A DNA stretch of 64,000 bases from Paenibacillus sp. FSL M7-0420 (GTDB taxonomy: Bacteria > Bacillota > Bacilli > Paenibacillales > Paenibacillaceae), in contig NZ_JBBOCJ010000001.1 in the NCBI RefSeq assembly GCF_038002345.1, positions 558,001 to 622,000 of the forward strand, given 5' to 3'. Shown in pieces: positions 45,326 through 53,729 of this stretch. A program made the position numbers and the translations under genes. Numbering within the stretch: position 1 is the stretch's first letter; every line of letters begins with the position of its first letter. The notes beneath the pieces were generated by a model. It worked only from the letters and a program-made list of their open reading frames with translations, did not search any database and had not been told where the DNA came from.

Positions 45326-47719
45326 ATGATAAGAGCATCTGAAGATAACGAATATTATGAGCTGTCCAGTCCCACCATTCTCCCCAAGGCTTCGGGGTTC
45401 CTGTGGAATGAGCAGATGATGATTCATATGAACTGCCGGGGCTATGCGGTAGCCCAGTTCATGCAGCCCGAGCCTGCCAAGTACTCCTATGCGCCGAATC
45501 TGGAAGCCAAGACGTTCATGCAGCCGGAGCAGCCTTATTACGCCCACCACCCGGGACGCTTCGTCTATGTCAAAGATGAGGAGAACGGGGAGCTGTTCTC
45601 TGCCCCTTATGAGCCTGTCCGCACCCCTCCGGATCATTATACTTTTGCGGTAGGTAAGCATAATATTGTCTGGACCATTGAGAAGAACGGGATCGCCATT
45701 GAAATGACGCTAACCCTGCCTAAGGATGACCCTATGGAGCTGTGGCGGGTGAAGGTGACCAATCTGTCCGCCGCTCCCCGCAAGATCAGCATCTACCCCT
45801 ACTTCACTATCGGCTACATGTCATGGATGAATCAGTCCGGCGAGTATAAGGAAGCCTTGCAGGCAATTGTGGCTACAGCGGTCACACCTTATCAGAAATA
45901 TCAGGATTATGCCGCAATCAAGCATCTGAAGGACAAAACCTTCCTGCTGGCCGACCATGCCCCGGCCTCCTGGGAAGTGAATCAGGAAGCCTTCGAGGGC
46001 GAAGGCGGAATCGGCTCGCCGTCAGCGCTTAAGGGCCAGCGGCTGGCGCAAGGCGAAGCCCGTTATGAGACCCCGGTTGCCGCCTTGCAATACAGTCTGG
46101 ACCTGGCTGCAGGGGAAGAGCGTGAATACCGCTTCATCTTCGGCCCGGCCCGGAGTGAGCAGGAGATTGTGGAGATCCGCCGGAAGCTGTTCCTGGATAC
46201 TGATGCGGCAGGCGAGGACGGATTCGTGCGCGCCGAGCGGGAATATGCGCAGTACATTGCGGAAGGCAGAGGGGGCATTGAGATTTCCACGCCGGATGCG
46301 GATCTCGACAATCTGGTCAACCACTGGCTGCCCCGGCAGATGTACTATCACGGGCAGACCAACCGCCTGACCACCGACCCGCAGACCCGGAATTATCTGC
46401 AGGATAATATGGGGATGAGCTATCTTAAGCCGCAGACGGCAAGAGAGGCGTTCCTGACGGCCTTAAGCCAGCAGGAGGCCAGCGGAGCGATGCCGGACGG
46501 GATTATTTTGCATGAAGCGGCTGAACTGAAATATATCAATCAGGTTCCGCATACAGACCATTGTGTCTGGCTGCCGGTTTGCCTCAGTACCTATCTGGAT
46601 GAGACCGATGATTACAGCATTCTGGATGAGGAAGTATCGTATGCGGGCGGCCTGGAGACAGGACCTGTGCATGAGCATATCGACCGGGCGGTGCAGTGGC
46701 TGCTCCATGAGCGGGATGAGCGCGGCCTGAATTATATCAATCAGGGTGACTGGTGTGACCCGATGAATATGGTAGGGTACCGGGGGCAAGGCGTGTCCGG
46801 CTGGCTGACCATCGCTACCGCGTATGCATGTGTGGTCTGGGCGGATATTTGTGAGCGGAGCGGCCGTACGGATGTCGCCAAGACCTTCCGCCTTGCAGCG
46901 GAGGAGATGAATGCGCTCGTCAATCAGTACTTCTGGGATGGCGAGTGGTATGCGCGGGGAATTACCGATGACAATGTGGTGTTCGGTATCAGCAGTGACA
47001 AGGAAGGCAGGATCTTCATTAATCCCCAGGGCTGGGCGCTGCTCAGCGGTGCGGCGGATGAGGAGAAGCGGGCGAAGCTGATGAAGTCGGTCCACGAACA
47101 GCTGGAGACCCCTTATGGAGTGGAAAAGCTGGCACCGTCCTATACCGCCATGCGCGAGGATGTCGGCCGGGTCACCCAGAAGCATCCGGGGACAGCCGAG
47201 AACGGCGCAGTCTATAACCATGCCGCAGCGTTCTATATCTATGGCTTGTATGCAGTAGGTGAGCAGGACCACGCGTACCGTCTGCTGCGCAAAATGCTCC
47301 CCGGGCCCGATATCGAGGATATCATCCGGCGGGGCCAACTGCCGGTGTTCATCCCTAACTATTACCGGGGGGCTTATAAGCAGTTCCCGCAGACTGCCGG
47401 ACGCTCCAGCCATCTGTTCAACACCGGAACCGTTCCGTGGGTGTACCGCTGCCTGATTGATGGACTGTTCGGCCTGCAAGGCTGCCGGGAAGGACTGCAG
47501 GTGAAGCCGCAGCTTCCTTCCGGCTGGAAGGAAGCAACCGTGAAGCGCAGCTTCAGAGGCGCTGAGCTGCAGATTGAGATGAAGCGTGAGTCTGGCGTAG
47601 CGGCAATCGAAGTGTATCTGGACGGCAGCTTAGTGGAAGACGGTGTTCTGAAGGAACTGAAACAGGGTAAGCAGTATCAGGTGCTGGTTAAGATACCGGC
47701 TGGGGCTGCTACTATCTAA
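45326..47719 (+). CDS. GH94-type disaccharide phosphorylase
   Basis: 797-residue cytoplasmic enzyme of the GH94 group, which phosphorolyses beta-glucosides such as cellobiose, chitobiose or cellobionate to glucose 1-phosphate. Order: beta-sandwich N-terminal domain (about 1-290), helical linker, (alpha/alpha)6 barrel (about 320-700) with the catalytic Asp in NQGDWCDPMNMVGYRG, and a C-terminal beta domain. HTDHCVWLP and GRSSHLFNTGTVPWVYR line the phosphate and sugar sites. The DWCDPMN variant differs from DWND of cellobiose phosphorylase; I recall it from cellobionate-type members but cannot verify this. An aldo/keto reductase follows 14 bp later. Confidence 0.8.
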   Translation: MIRASEDNEYYELSSPTILPKASGFLWNEQMMIHMNCRGYAVAQFMQPEPAKYSYAPNLEAKTFMQPEQPYYAHHPGRFVYVKDEENGELFSAPYEPVRTPPDHYTFAVGKHNIVWTIEKNGIAIEMTLTLPKDDPMELWRVKVTNLSAAPRKISIYPYFTIGYMSWMNQSGEYKEALQAIVATAVTPYQKYQDYAAIKHLKDKTFLLADHAPASWEVNQEAFEGEGGIGSPSALKGQRLAQGEARYETPVAALQYSLDLAAGEEREYRFIFGPARSEQEIVEIRRKLFLDTDAAGEDGFVRAEREYAQYIAEGRGGIEISTPDADLDNLVNHWLPRQMYYHGQTNRLTTDPQTRNYLQDNMGMSYLKPQTAREAFLTALSQQEASGAMPDGIILHEAAELKYINQVPHTDHCVWLPVCLSTYLDETDDYSILDEEVSYAGGLETGPVHEHIDRAVQWLLHERDERGLNYINQGDWCDPMNMVGYRGQGVSGWLTIATAYACVVWADICERSGRTDVAKTFRLAAEEMNALVNQYFWDGEWYARGITDDNVVFGISSDKEGRIFINPQGWALLSGAADEEKRAKLMKSVHEQLETPYGVEKLAPSYTAMREDVGRVTQKHPGTAENGAVYNHAAAFYIYGLYAVGEQDHAYRLLRKMLPGPDIEDIIRRGQLPVFIPNYYRGAYKQFPQTAGRSSHLFNTGTVPWVYRCLIDGLFGLQGCREGLQVKPQLPSGWKEATVKRSFRGAELQIEMKRESGVAAIEVYLDGSLVEDGVLKELKQGKQYQVLVKIPAGAATI

Positions 47720-47733
47720 ATACAGGAGGCTGA

Positions 47734-48579
47734 ATGAACATGACGAATCATATTCCGGAAGTACTGCTGAACGATGGAATGAAGGTGCCTGCGATTGGCT
47801 ACGGAACGGCCTGGATCAAAGGCACGAAGGGCGTGCAGAGTCTGAAGACTGCTCTGGATATGGGGTATCGTCTGATTGATTCCGCATTCAACTATGAGAA
47901 TGAGGGTGTTGTCGGGGAGGCGGTGCGGCAGAGCGGCGTGGCCAGAGACCAGCTGTTCATTACCTCGAAGCTGCCTGGACGCCATCACAAGTATGATGAA
48001 GCGCTCGAGACTGTTGAGGAATCGCTGTACCGGGCAGGGCTGGATTATTATGACCTGTATCTGATCCACTGGCCGAATCCCAAGGTGAACCTGTATGTGG
48101 AAGCATGGCAAGCACTGATTGATGCAAGGGCAAAAGGGCTGATCCGTTCTATCGGAGTCAGCAACTTCCTGCCGGAGCATCTGGACCGTCTGATCAAGGA
48201 GACGGGAGTGGTACCGGCTATGAACCAGATCGAGCTGCATCCCTTCTATCAACAGGCAGAGCAGCGTGCGCATCATGAGAAGCACGGAATCATCACAGAA
48301 TCCTGGAGTCCGCTGGGACGCGGCACGGAGCTGCTGAAGAATGAACAGCTAAGTGCGATCGCCGCAGTCCATGACAAATCGGTCTCACAGATCGTTCTGC
48401 GCTGGCATGTGCAGCTGGGAGCGGTTCCGATTCCAAGATCGCAGTCGGAGGAGCATCAGCGGGAGAATCTGGATATTTTTGGCTTCGAGCTGTCAGAGGC
48501 TGAGATGAAGGTGCTTTCTGAGCTCCCGTCCACCGGACCGCTGTGGGACCAGGACCCGGCCGTGTACGAGGAGTTCTGA
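47734..48579 (+). CDS. Aldo/keto reductase
   Basis: 281-residue NADPH-dependent carbonyl reductase of the AKR5-like bacterial group. The catalytic tetrad is visible: Asp and Tyr in LIDSAFNYENE, Lys in TSKLPGR, His in YLIHWPNP. The NADPH-phosphate site is IPRSQSEEHQRENL. It lies 14 bp after the GH94 gene with AGGAGG in the gap, so the pair is an operon. ATG at 47734 or 47740 may be used (SD spacing 4 or 10). It may reduce an aldose or keto-aldonate linked to the phosphorylase pathway. Confidence 0.9.
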   Translation: MNMTNHIPEVLLNDGMKVPAIGYGTAWIKGTKGVQSLKTALDMGYRLIDSAFNYENEGVVGEAVRQSGVARDQLFITSKLPGRHHKYDEALETVEESLYRAGLDYYDLYLIHWPNPKVNLYVEAWQALIDARAKGLIRSIGVSNFLPEHLDRLIKETGVVPAMNQIELHPFYQQAEQRAHHEKHGIITESWSPLGRGTELLKNEQLSAIAAVHDKSVSQIVLRWHVQLGAVPIPRSQSEEHQRENLDIFGFELSEAEMKVLSELPSTGPLWDQDPAVYEEF

Positions 48580-48599
48580 TCCATTGATGTTATACAGAT

Positions 48600-48635
48600 A
48601 TGGCCCCTTGCTTTTTGGCAGGGGGCTATTTTGTT
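48600..48635 (+). terminator. Intrinsic terminator
   Basis: ATGGCCCCTTGC (48600-48611) pairs with GCAGGGGGCTAT (48618-48629) with two G-U pairs, then TTTTGTT. Confidence 0.75.
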
Positions 48636-48736
48636 ACGGCGCTCATACATAATTCGTTTAGGAAAAAGGGAAGCTGGTTACATAGAAAGAGTCAGAAGCC
48701 TACACAATCAGAAGCGAACAGAGGAGGAATATTATC

Positions 48737-49633
48737 ATGAGTAATCAATATAAGATTCAAGATCCTGTGCAGCAATATGAAAAGGCGACACCTGAATTCG
48801 AGCAGCAGCAGCCCAGTCCGGGCTTAGAAACGAAAATGCACCCGCGTCCCGATGACGGAGCGGGCACCTACAAAGGCAGCGGGAAGCTCACCGGACGGAA
48901 GGCTGTTATTACGGGAGCGGACAGTGGAATCGGGCGGGCGGTAGCGATTGCTTTTGCCCGTGAAGGCGCCGATGTGGTGCTGGCCTATCTGCCGGAGGAA
49001 GAAGCTGACGCGAAGGAAGTGGTTAAGCTCATCGAGGAAGCCGGACGCAAGGCGGTGGCCCTGCCGGGTGATCTGAAGGACGAGAAGTACTGTGAGCAGC
49101 TGATTGCCAAGGCCGTAGAGGAGCTGGGCGGAATTGATATCCTGGCTAATATCGCCGGTAAGCAGCAATTCGTGAAAGACATCGCCGATTTGACCACTGA
49201 ACAGTTCGATGCTACCTTCAAAACGAATGTCTACTCGCTCTTCTGGCTCTGCAAGGCAGCAGTGAAGCACATGAAGCCCGGCAGTACGATTATTAACACT
49301 TCATCCATTCAGGCTTATGAGCCTTCAGAGATTCTGCTGGATTATGCGACTACCAAAAGCGCGATCAATACCTTCAGCAAAGCGTTCGCCCAGCAGGTGG
49401 CGCCTAAGGGAATCCGGGTGAACGTGGTTGCCCCCGGACCGGTGTGGACTCCGCTTCAGGTAAGCGGCGGACAGCCGGAGGAAGTCCTGAAGGACTTCGG
49501 AGCTAAGACCCCGCTGGGACGCCCCGGCCAACCTGCCGAGATGGCTCCGGCCTATGTGTTCCTGGCCAGCCAGGAATCAAGCTATGTCAGCGGTGAGACC
49601 CTGAATGCCAACGGCGGAATGCCGACCCCATAA
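48737..49633 (+). CDS. SDR family oxidoreductase (YhdF/YghA-like)
   Basis: 298-residue short-chain dehydrogenase with the roughly 45-residue polar N-terminal extension (QQYEKATPEFEQQQPSPG) seen in the YhdF/GsiB-era stress-type SDRs. Cofactor motif TGADSGIGRAVA, catalytic Ser in INTSSIQAY and YATTK active site. The NAG motif reads NIAG. SD GAGGAGG precedes the ATG. Monocistronic with a strong terminator. Substrate unknown; relatives are often stress-induced. Confidence 0.9.
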   Translation: MSNQYKIQDPVQQYEKATPEFEQQQPSPGLETKMHPRPDDGAGTYKGSGKLTGRKAVITGADSGIGRAVAIAFAREGADVVLAYLPEEEADAKEVVKLIEEAGRKAVALPGDLKDEKYCEQLIAKAVEELGGIDILANIAGKQQFVKDIADLTTEQFDATFKTNVYSLFWLCKAAVKHMKPGSTIINTSSIQAYEPSEILLDYATTKSAINTFSKAFAQQVAPKGIRVNVVAPGPVWTPLQVSGGQPEEVLKDFGAKTPLGRPGQPAEMAPAYVFLASQESSYVSGETLNANGGMPTP

Positions 49634-49664
49634 ATAAGAATGAGTAACAACACCCGTGAGCAGG

Positions 49665-49687
49665 AACCTCCGTCAGGAGGTTTTTTG
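49665..49687 (+). terminator. Intrinsic terminator
   Basis: AACCTCC (49665-49671), 4-base loop GTCA, GGAGGTT (49676-49682), then T run. Confidence 0.88.
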
Positions 49688-49859
49688 CTGTGGGGGGAAT
49701 ACTCGCTGGCAGTCTGCGTCAATTGGATTCAGCGGAGGCGGGGCGGCCTCTCCCCACTTTTGCAATCATAGGGGGTTCATGTGCTACACTTGAGTCATTG
49801 AATCGTATCTGCCAGTTCTGGTGCATTAGCGGTTTGTGGAGAAGACAGGAGGAGACGGC

Positions 49860-50561
49860 ATGGCATTCGTAACGGTGAAGGGCGAGTATAAGCGCTATAA
49901 GATGGGGGAGACCCTGATTGTCGCCAATGACGGCATTGAGTTCGAGATTGAAAAGGGTGAATTTGCTGTAATTGTAGGGCCCAGCGGGGCGGGGAAGTCA
50001 ACGGTGCTTAACATACTGGGCGGGATGGATTCCGCCGACGAAGGCCAGGTCATTGTGGACGGTACTGACATCGCACGTTTCAGCGCCAAGGAATTGACCG
50101 GCTACCGCCGTAATGACGTGGGTTTCGTATTTCAGTTCTATAATCTGGTCCCTAATCTGACCACTCTGGAGAATGTCGAGCTGGCCTCGCAGATCTCGCC
50201 CCGGGCACTGGATGCCCGGAAGGTACTGGAGGATGTGGGCCTTGGCGCGCGGCTGAATAACTTCCCGGCCCAGCTCTCAGGCGGGGAACAGCAGCGCGTG
50301 GCTATCGCCAGAGCGCTGGCGAAGCAGCCGAAGCTGCTGCTCTGTGATGAGCCGACCGGTGCGCTCGATTACAATACCGGCAAGCAGGTGCTTAAGCTGC
50401 TGCAGGATACCTGCCGCGACACCGGCACAACGGTGATTGTGATCACGCATAACCTGGCGATTGCTCCGATGGCCGACCGGGTCATTGAGATCAACAACGC
50501 CAAGGTACGGAAAATGGTGAAGAACGAAGCACCGGTATCCGTGGAAGATATCGAATGGTAA
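49860..50561 (+). CDS. MacB/LolD-type ABC transporter ATPase
   Basis: 233-residue ATPase partner of the following FtsX-like permease. Walker [11 protein letters not shown]-loop [11 protein letters not shown], signature [10 protein letters not shown], Walker [13 protein letters not shown] and H-loop VITHNLA are complete. These ATPases drive mechanotransmission rather than classic transport. AGGAGG at 49847-49852 lies seven bases before the ATG at 49860; the extra eight codons from 49836 are rejected. The permease starts 10 bp after its stop. Confidence 0.92.
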   Translation: MAFVTVKGEYKRYKMGETLIVANDGIEFEIEKGEFAVIVGPSGAGKSTVLNILGGMDSADEGQVIVDGTDIARFSAKELTGYRRNDVGFVFQFYNLVPNLTTLENVELASQISPRALDARKVLEDVGLGARLNNFPAQLSGGEQQRVAIARALAKQPKLLLCDEPTGALDYNTGKQVLKLLQDTCRDTGTTVIVITHNLAIAPMADRVIEINNAKVRKMVKNEAPVSVEDIEW

Positions 50562-50571
50562 GGAGCCGGGA

Positions 50572-53133
50572 ATGATGAAGAAACGGGCATTATGGAAGGA
50601 TGTTTTTCGGGAGATCCGCCGCACCAAGGCGAGGTTCCTCTCGATCTTTGCGATTATTATGCTGGGGGTCAGCTTCTTCTCCGGGATCAAGTCAGCCGGG
50701 CCGGATATGCTGGATACCGCCGCGACTTATTATAAGGATCTGCGGCTGATGGATCTGCGGGTCCAGTCCACTTACGGGCTGTCGGAGCAAGGGATTAAGC
50801 AGCTCCGGGGGATTCCCGGATTGCAGACGGTTCAGCCTGTATACAGCTCTGACGTATTTCTTGGCGACAGCGGGCTGATTGCCAAGGTCTATTCGTATGC
50901 GGACAATAATGAACTGAACGGCTACAAGCTTACCGCCGGGCATCTCCCGGCAGCCCCGGGAGAGATTGTGCTGGATGAACATCTGCGCGAACAGGAAAAA
51001 TTCAAGCTCGGTGATTCCATTACCTTCGGCGGGGAGGCGGGGGAGAAGCCCGAACAGAGCTTCCGCACCAAGACCTATACCGTAGTAGGGTTCGCGCAGA
51101 GCCCGCAATATATTGAGACCGCGAACCGCGGAACCAGCCGGATCGGCAAAGGCACTGCCGATGCGTTCGCCGTCATCCCGGAAGGGGATTTCACACTTCC
51201 GGTGTATACGGAGGCCTATCTCAGCTTCAAGGATACGGCTGCGGAGACGGCCTATACTCCGGTCTACGATACGTTGGTTGAGCGCCACCTCACAGAGACA
51301 GAGGAAGCGCTGAAGGATTACCCGGCGCAGCGCCTGGAGGAGCTGAAGGCGGAGGCGGTAGCAGCGGCCAAGCAGGCGGCGGTTCAGCAGGGGGCGCAAC
51401 AGCAGCCGCAACAACAACAGGCAGCATCCGCCGCACAGAGCCAGCCGGAGCTGCCCAAGGTATACGTGGCTGACCGCACGATTAACCCGGGATACGCCGA
51501 ATACAAGGATAATGCGGACCGTCTGTCCGCGATTGCGTCGGCTTTTCCGGTATTCTTTTTCCTGATTGCCGCGCTTGTCAGCTTAACCACGATGACCCGC
51601 ATGGTGGAGGAGCAGCGGCTCCAGATCGGGACGTTGAAGGCACTCGGATACGGCGCTATGGACATAATGACCAAGTTTCTGGTGTATGGAACACTGGCCA
51701 GCCTTACGGCATCCATTGCAGGCCTGGCAGTCGGCTTCACGTTCTTCCCGGATCTGATCTATAATGCCTATAGCTCGCTCTACAACCTGCCTGATGTGAT
51801 CAAGAGCTTCTACCCTTCTTACGCCGTTATTTCCATAGTCGTGGCGCTGATCTGTACAACGATGACGGCGATGATCGCTTCACGGGTGGAGCTGCGGAGC
51901 AACGCGTCTGTGCTGATGCGGCCCAAGGCACCGAAGAGCGGGCAGCGGATTATGCTGGAGCGCTTCAAGTTCCTGTGGACCCGGCTCAGCTTCGTGCAAA
52001 AAGTGACAGCCCGCAACCTCTTCCGCTACAAGCAGCGGATGTTCATGACCGTTATCGGGGTGGCAGGCTGTACCGCGCTGATCCTCACCGGCTTTGGGCT
52101 GAAGGATTCCATCGGCAGCATCGCCGAGCGGCAGTTCGGCGGCATTATGAAATACAGCGCCCTGGTCGCCCTGCACGACAATGCAACGGCCGCAGATCAA
52201 GCTTCCTATAAGGAGCTGATTGAACAGGAGACTGCAGTTACAGGCACGCTGAATGTGCTGCAGGAGGCTACGACGGCCCGGGCCAAAGGCGTGAACGACC
52301 AGGAAGTGCGGATCTTTGTTCCCTCGGATACAGCTGAGCTGGCGTCTTTCGTTAATCTTAAGGACCGCAGCACCGGTAAGCCGCGTGTACTCAGTGACGA
52401 GGGCGCGGTCATTACAGAGAAGCTGGCCAAGCTGTATGATGTGGCACCCGGGGGGACGTTGACGCTTCTGGACAGCAACAATGAGCCATTCCAGATCAAG
52501 GTAGCGGCGGTCACCGAGAACTATGTGCTGCATTATGTGTACATGACTCCGGCTTACTACACAAAGGTGTTCGGCAAGGAGCCGGTCTATAATACTCAAT
52601 TATTGAATTACAGCGGCAAGGATAAGGAGTGGGAGAGTGCCTTCGGGGAGAAGCTGACTGCGAATGGACAGGTGGCCTTGGTCAGCTTTTCCAGCGGAGT
52701 GGGAGAGGCTTTCGAGGGAACTATGGACAGTATGGATATCGTCATTGTGGTGCTGATTGTCTCTGCTGCCGCGCTGGCCTTCGTAGTTCTGTACAACCTG
52801 ACCAATATTAACGTGTCCGAGCGGGTCCGCGAATTGTCTACGATTAAGGTGCTCGGCTTCTATGATAAGGAAGTCACTCTGTATATTTACCGGGAAAATA
52901 TCCTGTTGACCCTGCTCGGCATCCTGTCCGGCAGTGCCCTGGGGGTGATCCTGCACCGGTTCGTCCTGTCAACTGCCGAGCTGGATGCCACCATGTTCGC
53001 TCCGCTCATCAAGTGGCAGAGCTACATCTATGCAGCCTTGCTGACCATACTATTCTCAGGCATCGTAATGGCATTCATGCACATCAAGCTCAAGCGGATT
53101 CATATGATTGAAGCGCTGAAGTCGGTAGAGTAG
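50572..53133 (+). CDS. Large FtsX-type ABC permease with Gln-rich extracellular segment
   Basis: 853-residue permease with two FtsX domains. TM1 (FLSIFAIIMLGVSFFSGI, about 22-40) is followed by a large extracytoplasmic domain (to about 315). That domain ends in a helical stretch rich in Glu, Lys and Ala and a low-complexity Gln run (QQGAQQQPQQQQAASAAQ, about 272-290). Three TM helices lie at about 320-430, a second cluster starts with TM5 near 495, and the last helices are near 725-850. It resembles the large MacB-type permeases of Gram-positives used for peptide sensing, detoxification or export. No two-component system is adjacent, so a Bce-type resistance module is not supported. Confidence 0.88.
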   Translation: MMKKRALWKDVFREIRRTKARFLSIFAIIMLGVSFFSGIKSAGPDMLDTAATYYKDLRLMDLRVQSTYGLSEQGIKQLRGIPGLQTVQPVYSSDVFLGDSGLIAKVYSYADNNELNGYKLTAGHLPAAPGEIVLDEHLREQEKFKLGDSITFGGEAGEKPEQSFRTKTYTVVGFAQSPQYIETANRGTSRIGKGTADAFAVIPEGDFTLPVYTEAYLSFKDTAAETAYTPVYDTLVERHLTETEEALKDYPAQRLEELKAEAVAAAKQAAVQQGAQQQPQQQQAASAAQSQPELPKVYVADRTINPGYAEYKDNADRLSAIASAFPVFFFLIAALVSLTTMTRMVEEQRLQIGTLKALGYGAMDIMTKFLVYGTLASLTASIAGLAVGFTFFPDLIYNAYSSLYNLPDVIKSFYPSYAVISIVVALICTTMTAMIASRVELRSNASVLMRPKAPKSGQRIMLERFKFLWTRLSFVQKVTARNLFRYKQRMFMTVIGVAGCTALILTGFGLKDSIGSIAERQFGGIMKYSALVALHDNATAADQASYKELIEQETAVTGTLNVLQEATTARAKGVNDQEVRIFVPSDTAELASFVNLKDRSTGKPRVLSDEGAVITEKLAKLYDVAPGGTLTLLDSNNEPFQIKVAAVTENYVLHYVYMTPAYYTKVFGKEPVYNTQLLNYSGKDKEWESAFGEKLTANGQVALVSFSSGVGEAFEGTMDSMDIVIVVLIVSAAALAFVVLYNLTNINVSERVRELSTIKVLGFYDKEVTLYIYRENILLTLLGILSGSALGVILHRFVLSTAELDATMFAPLIKWQSYIYAALLTILFSGIVMAFMHIKLKRIHMIEALKSVE

Positions 53134-53182
53134 TTCAGTCACGATTTTGTCAAAAAAGATAAAAAAAGCATCAGCATATAAG

Positions 53183-53237
53183 GAAGGATAATGAGCCGGG
53201 GGCAGAGGGAGCCTGGAGCCGTTATCCTTCTTTTTTT
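53183..53237 (+). terminator. Intrinsic terminator
   Basis: GAAGGATAA (53183-53191) would pair with TTATCCTTC (53222-53230) over nine bases, then seven T; the 30-base interior is GC-rich. Confidence 0.75.
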
Positions 53238-53464
53238 GTGCCTGAAAAGCGGGCGATGACAAGGAAATAAGTGCTGAAACATGCGGAATTATAATGCACA
53301 ATGTCGAAAAAAAGCGAAAATGATAGAAAAGTGTCATTAAAACTAACCTTATTAAACTCATTGTAATTATGAGAAAAAGAGTTTTTTACAGTTTTTCCAA
53401 GATACATTGGAAGTAAATGTTTCAAGAGCAAAAAAGTAAGATTTCGCAGCGATAAATAAATATA

Positions 53465-53493
53465 TTGACGTAAGATATATTCACATGTAATAT
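53465..53493 (+). promoter_or_regulatory. Sigma-A promoter of oligopeptide operon
   Basis: TTGACG (53465-53470), 17-bp spacer, TAATAT (53488-53493). This predicts a leader of about 230 nt before the substrate-binding protein gene. Confidence 0.6.
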
Positions 53494-53499
53494 AAACCA

Positions 53500-53729
53500 T
53501 AATTTATCAGGGAAGTTGTGAGGCTTCCCGCCGGGAATGTTGTCCCTGACCTTAATTGACCCTCGGTCTATTCATCGCATTTCTACAATATATATTAGGT
53601 GTGATGTTATATCACATATAATGCGAAGGCGGTCATTAGGGGCTAGGCGCATAACGATCCGGAGCATCCCAGTCTCCCGAGAAGCTTTGAAGAGCAGGTA
53701 CAAGCACCTAACTAAGGAGGAGTAAAGGA
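53500..53729 (+). promoter_or_regulatory. Long structured 5' leader of the oligopeptide operon
   Basis: Three competing short stems lie at the 5' end: TCAGGGA/TCCCTGA (53507-53513 with 53543-53549), GGGAAG/CTTCCC (53510-53515 with 53524-53529) and TTCCC/GGGAA (53525-53529 with 53533-53537). Further on, TTAGGTG (53595-53601) pairs with CACCTAA (53705-53711), which abuts the SD AAGGAGGAG; inside are GTGAT/ATCAC and ATGCG/CGCAT. No T-box, S-box or other riboswitch consensus is recognisable. The region holds no ORF with an SD. Confidence 0.4.

Noticed and set aside
48655..48673. Sigma-B promoter (GTTTAG...GGGAAG) before the SDR gene
   Set aside because: The two boxes are only about six bases apart; sigma-B needs 12-14.
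49860..53133. Bce-type peptide antibiotic resistance module
   Set aside because: No adjacent histidine kinase or response regulator, and the permease has the large MacB-like ectodomain arrangement rather than the BceB ten-helix layout.
53617..53622. TATAAT as main promoter of the oligopeptide operon
   Set aside because: Perfect -10 but no acceptable -35 at 16-18 bp and no TG extension; TTGACG-17-TAATAT upstream is better. Kept as an alternative start.
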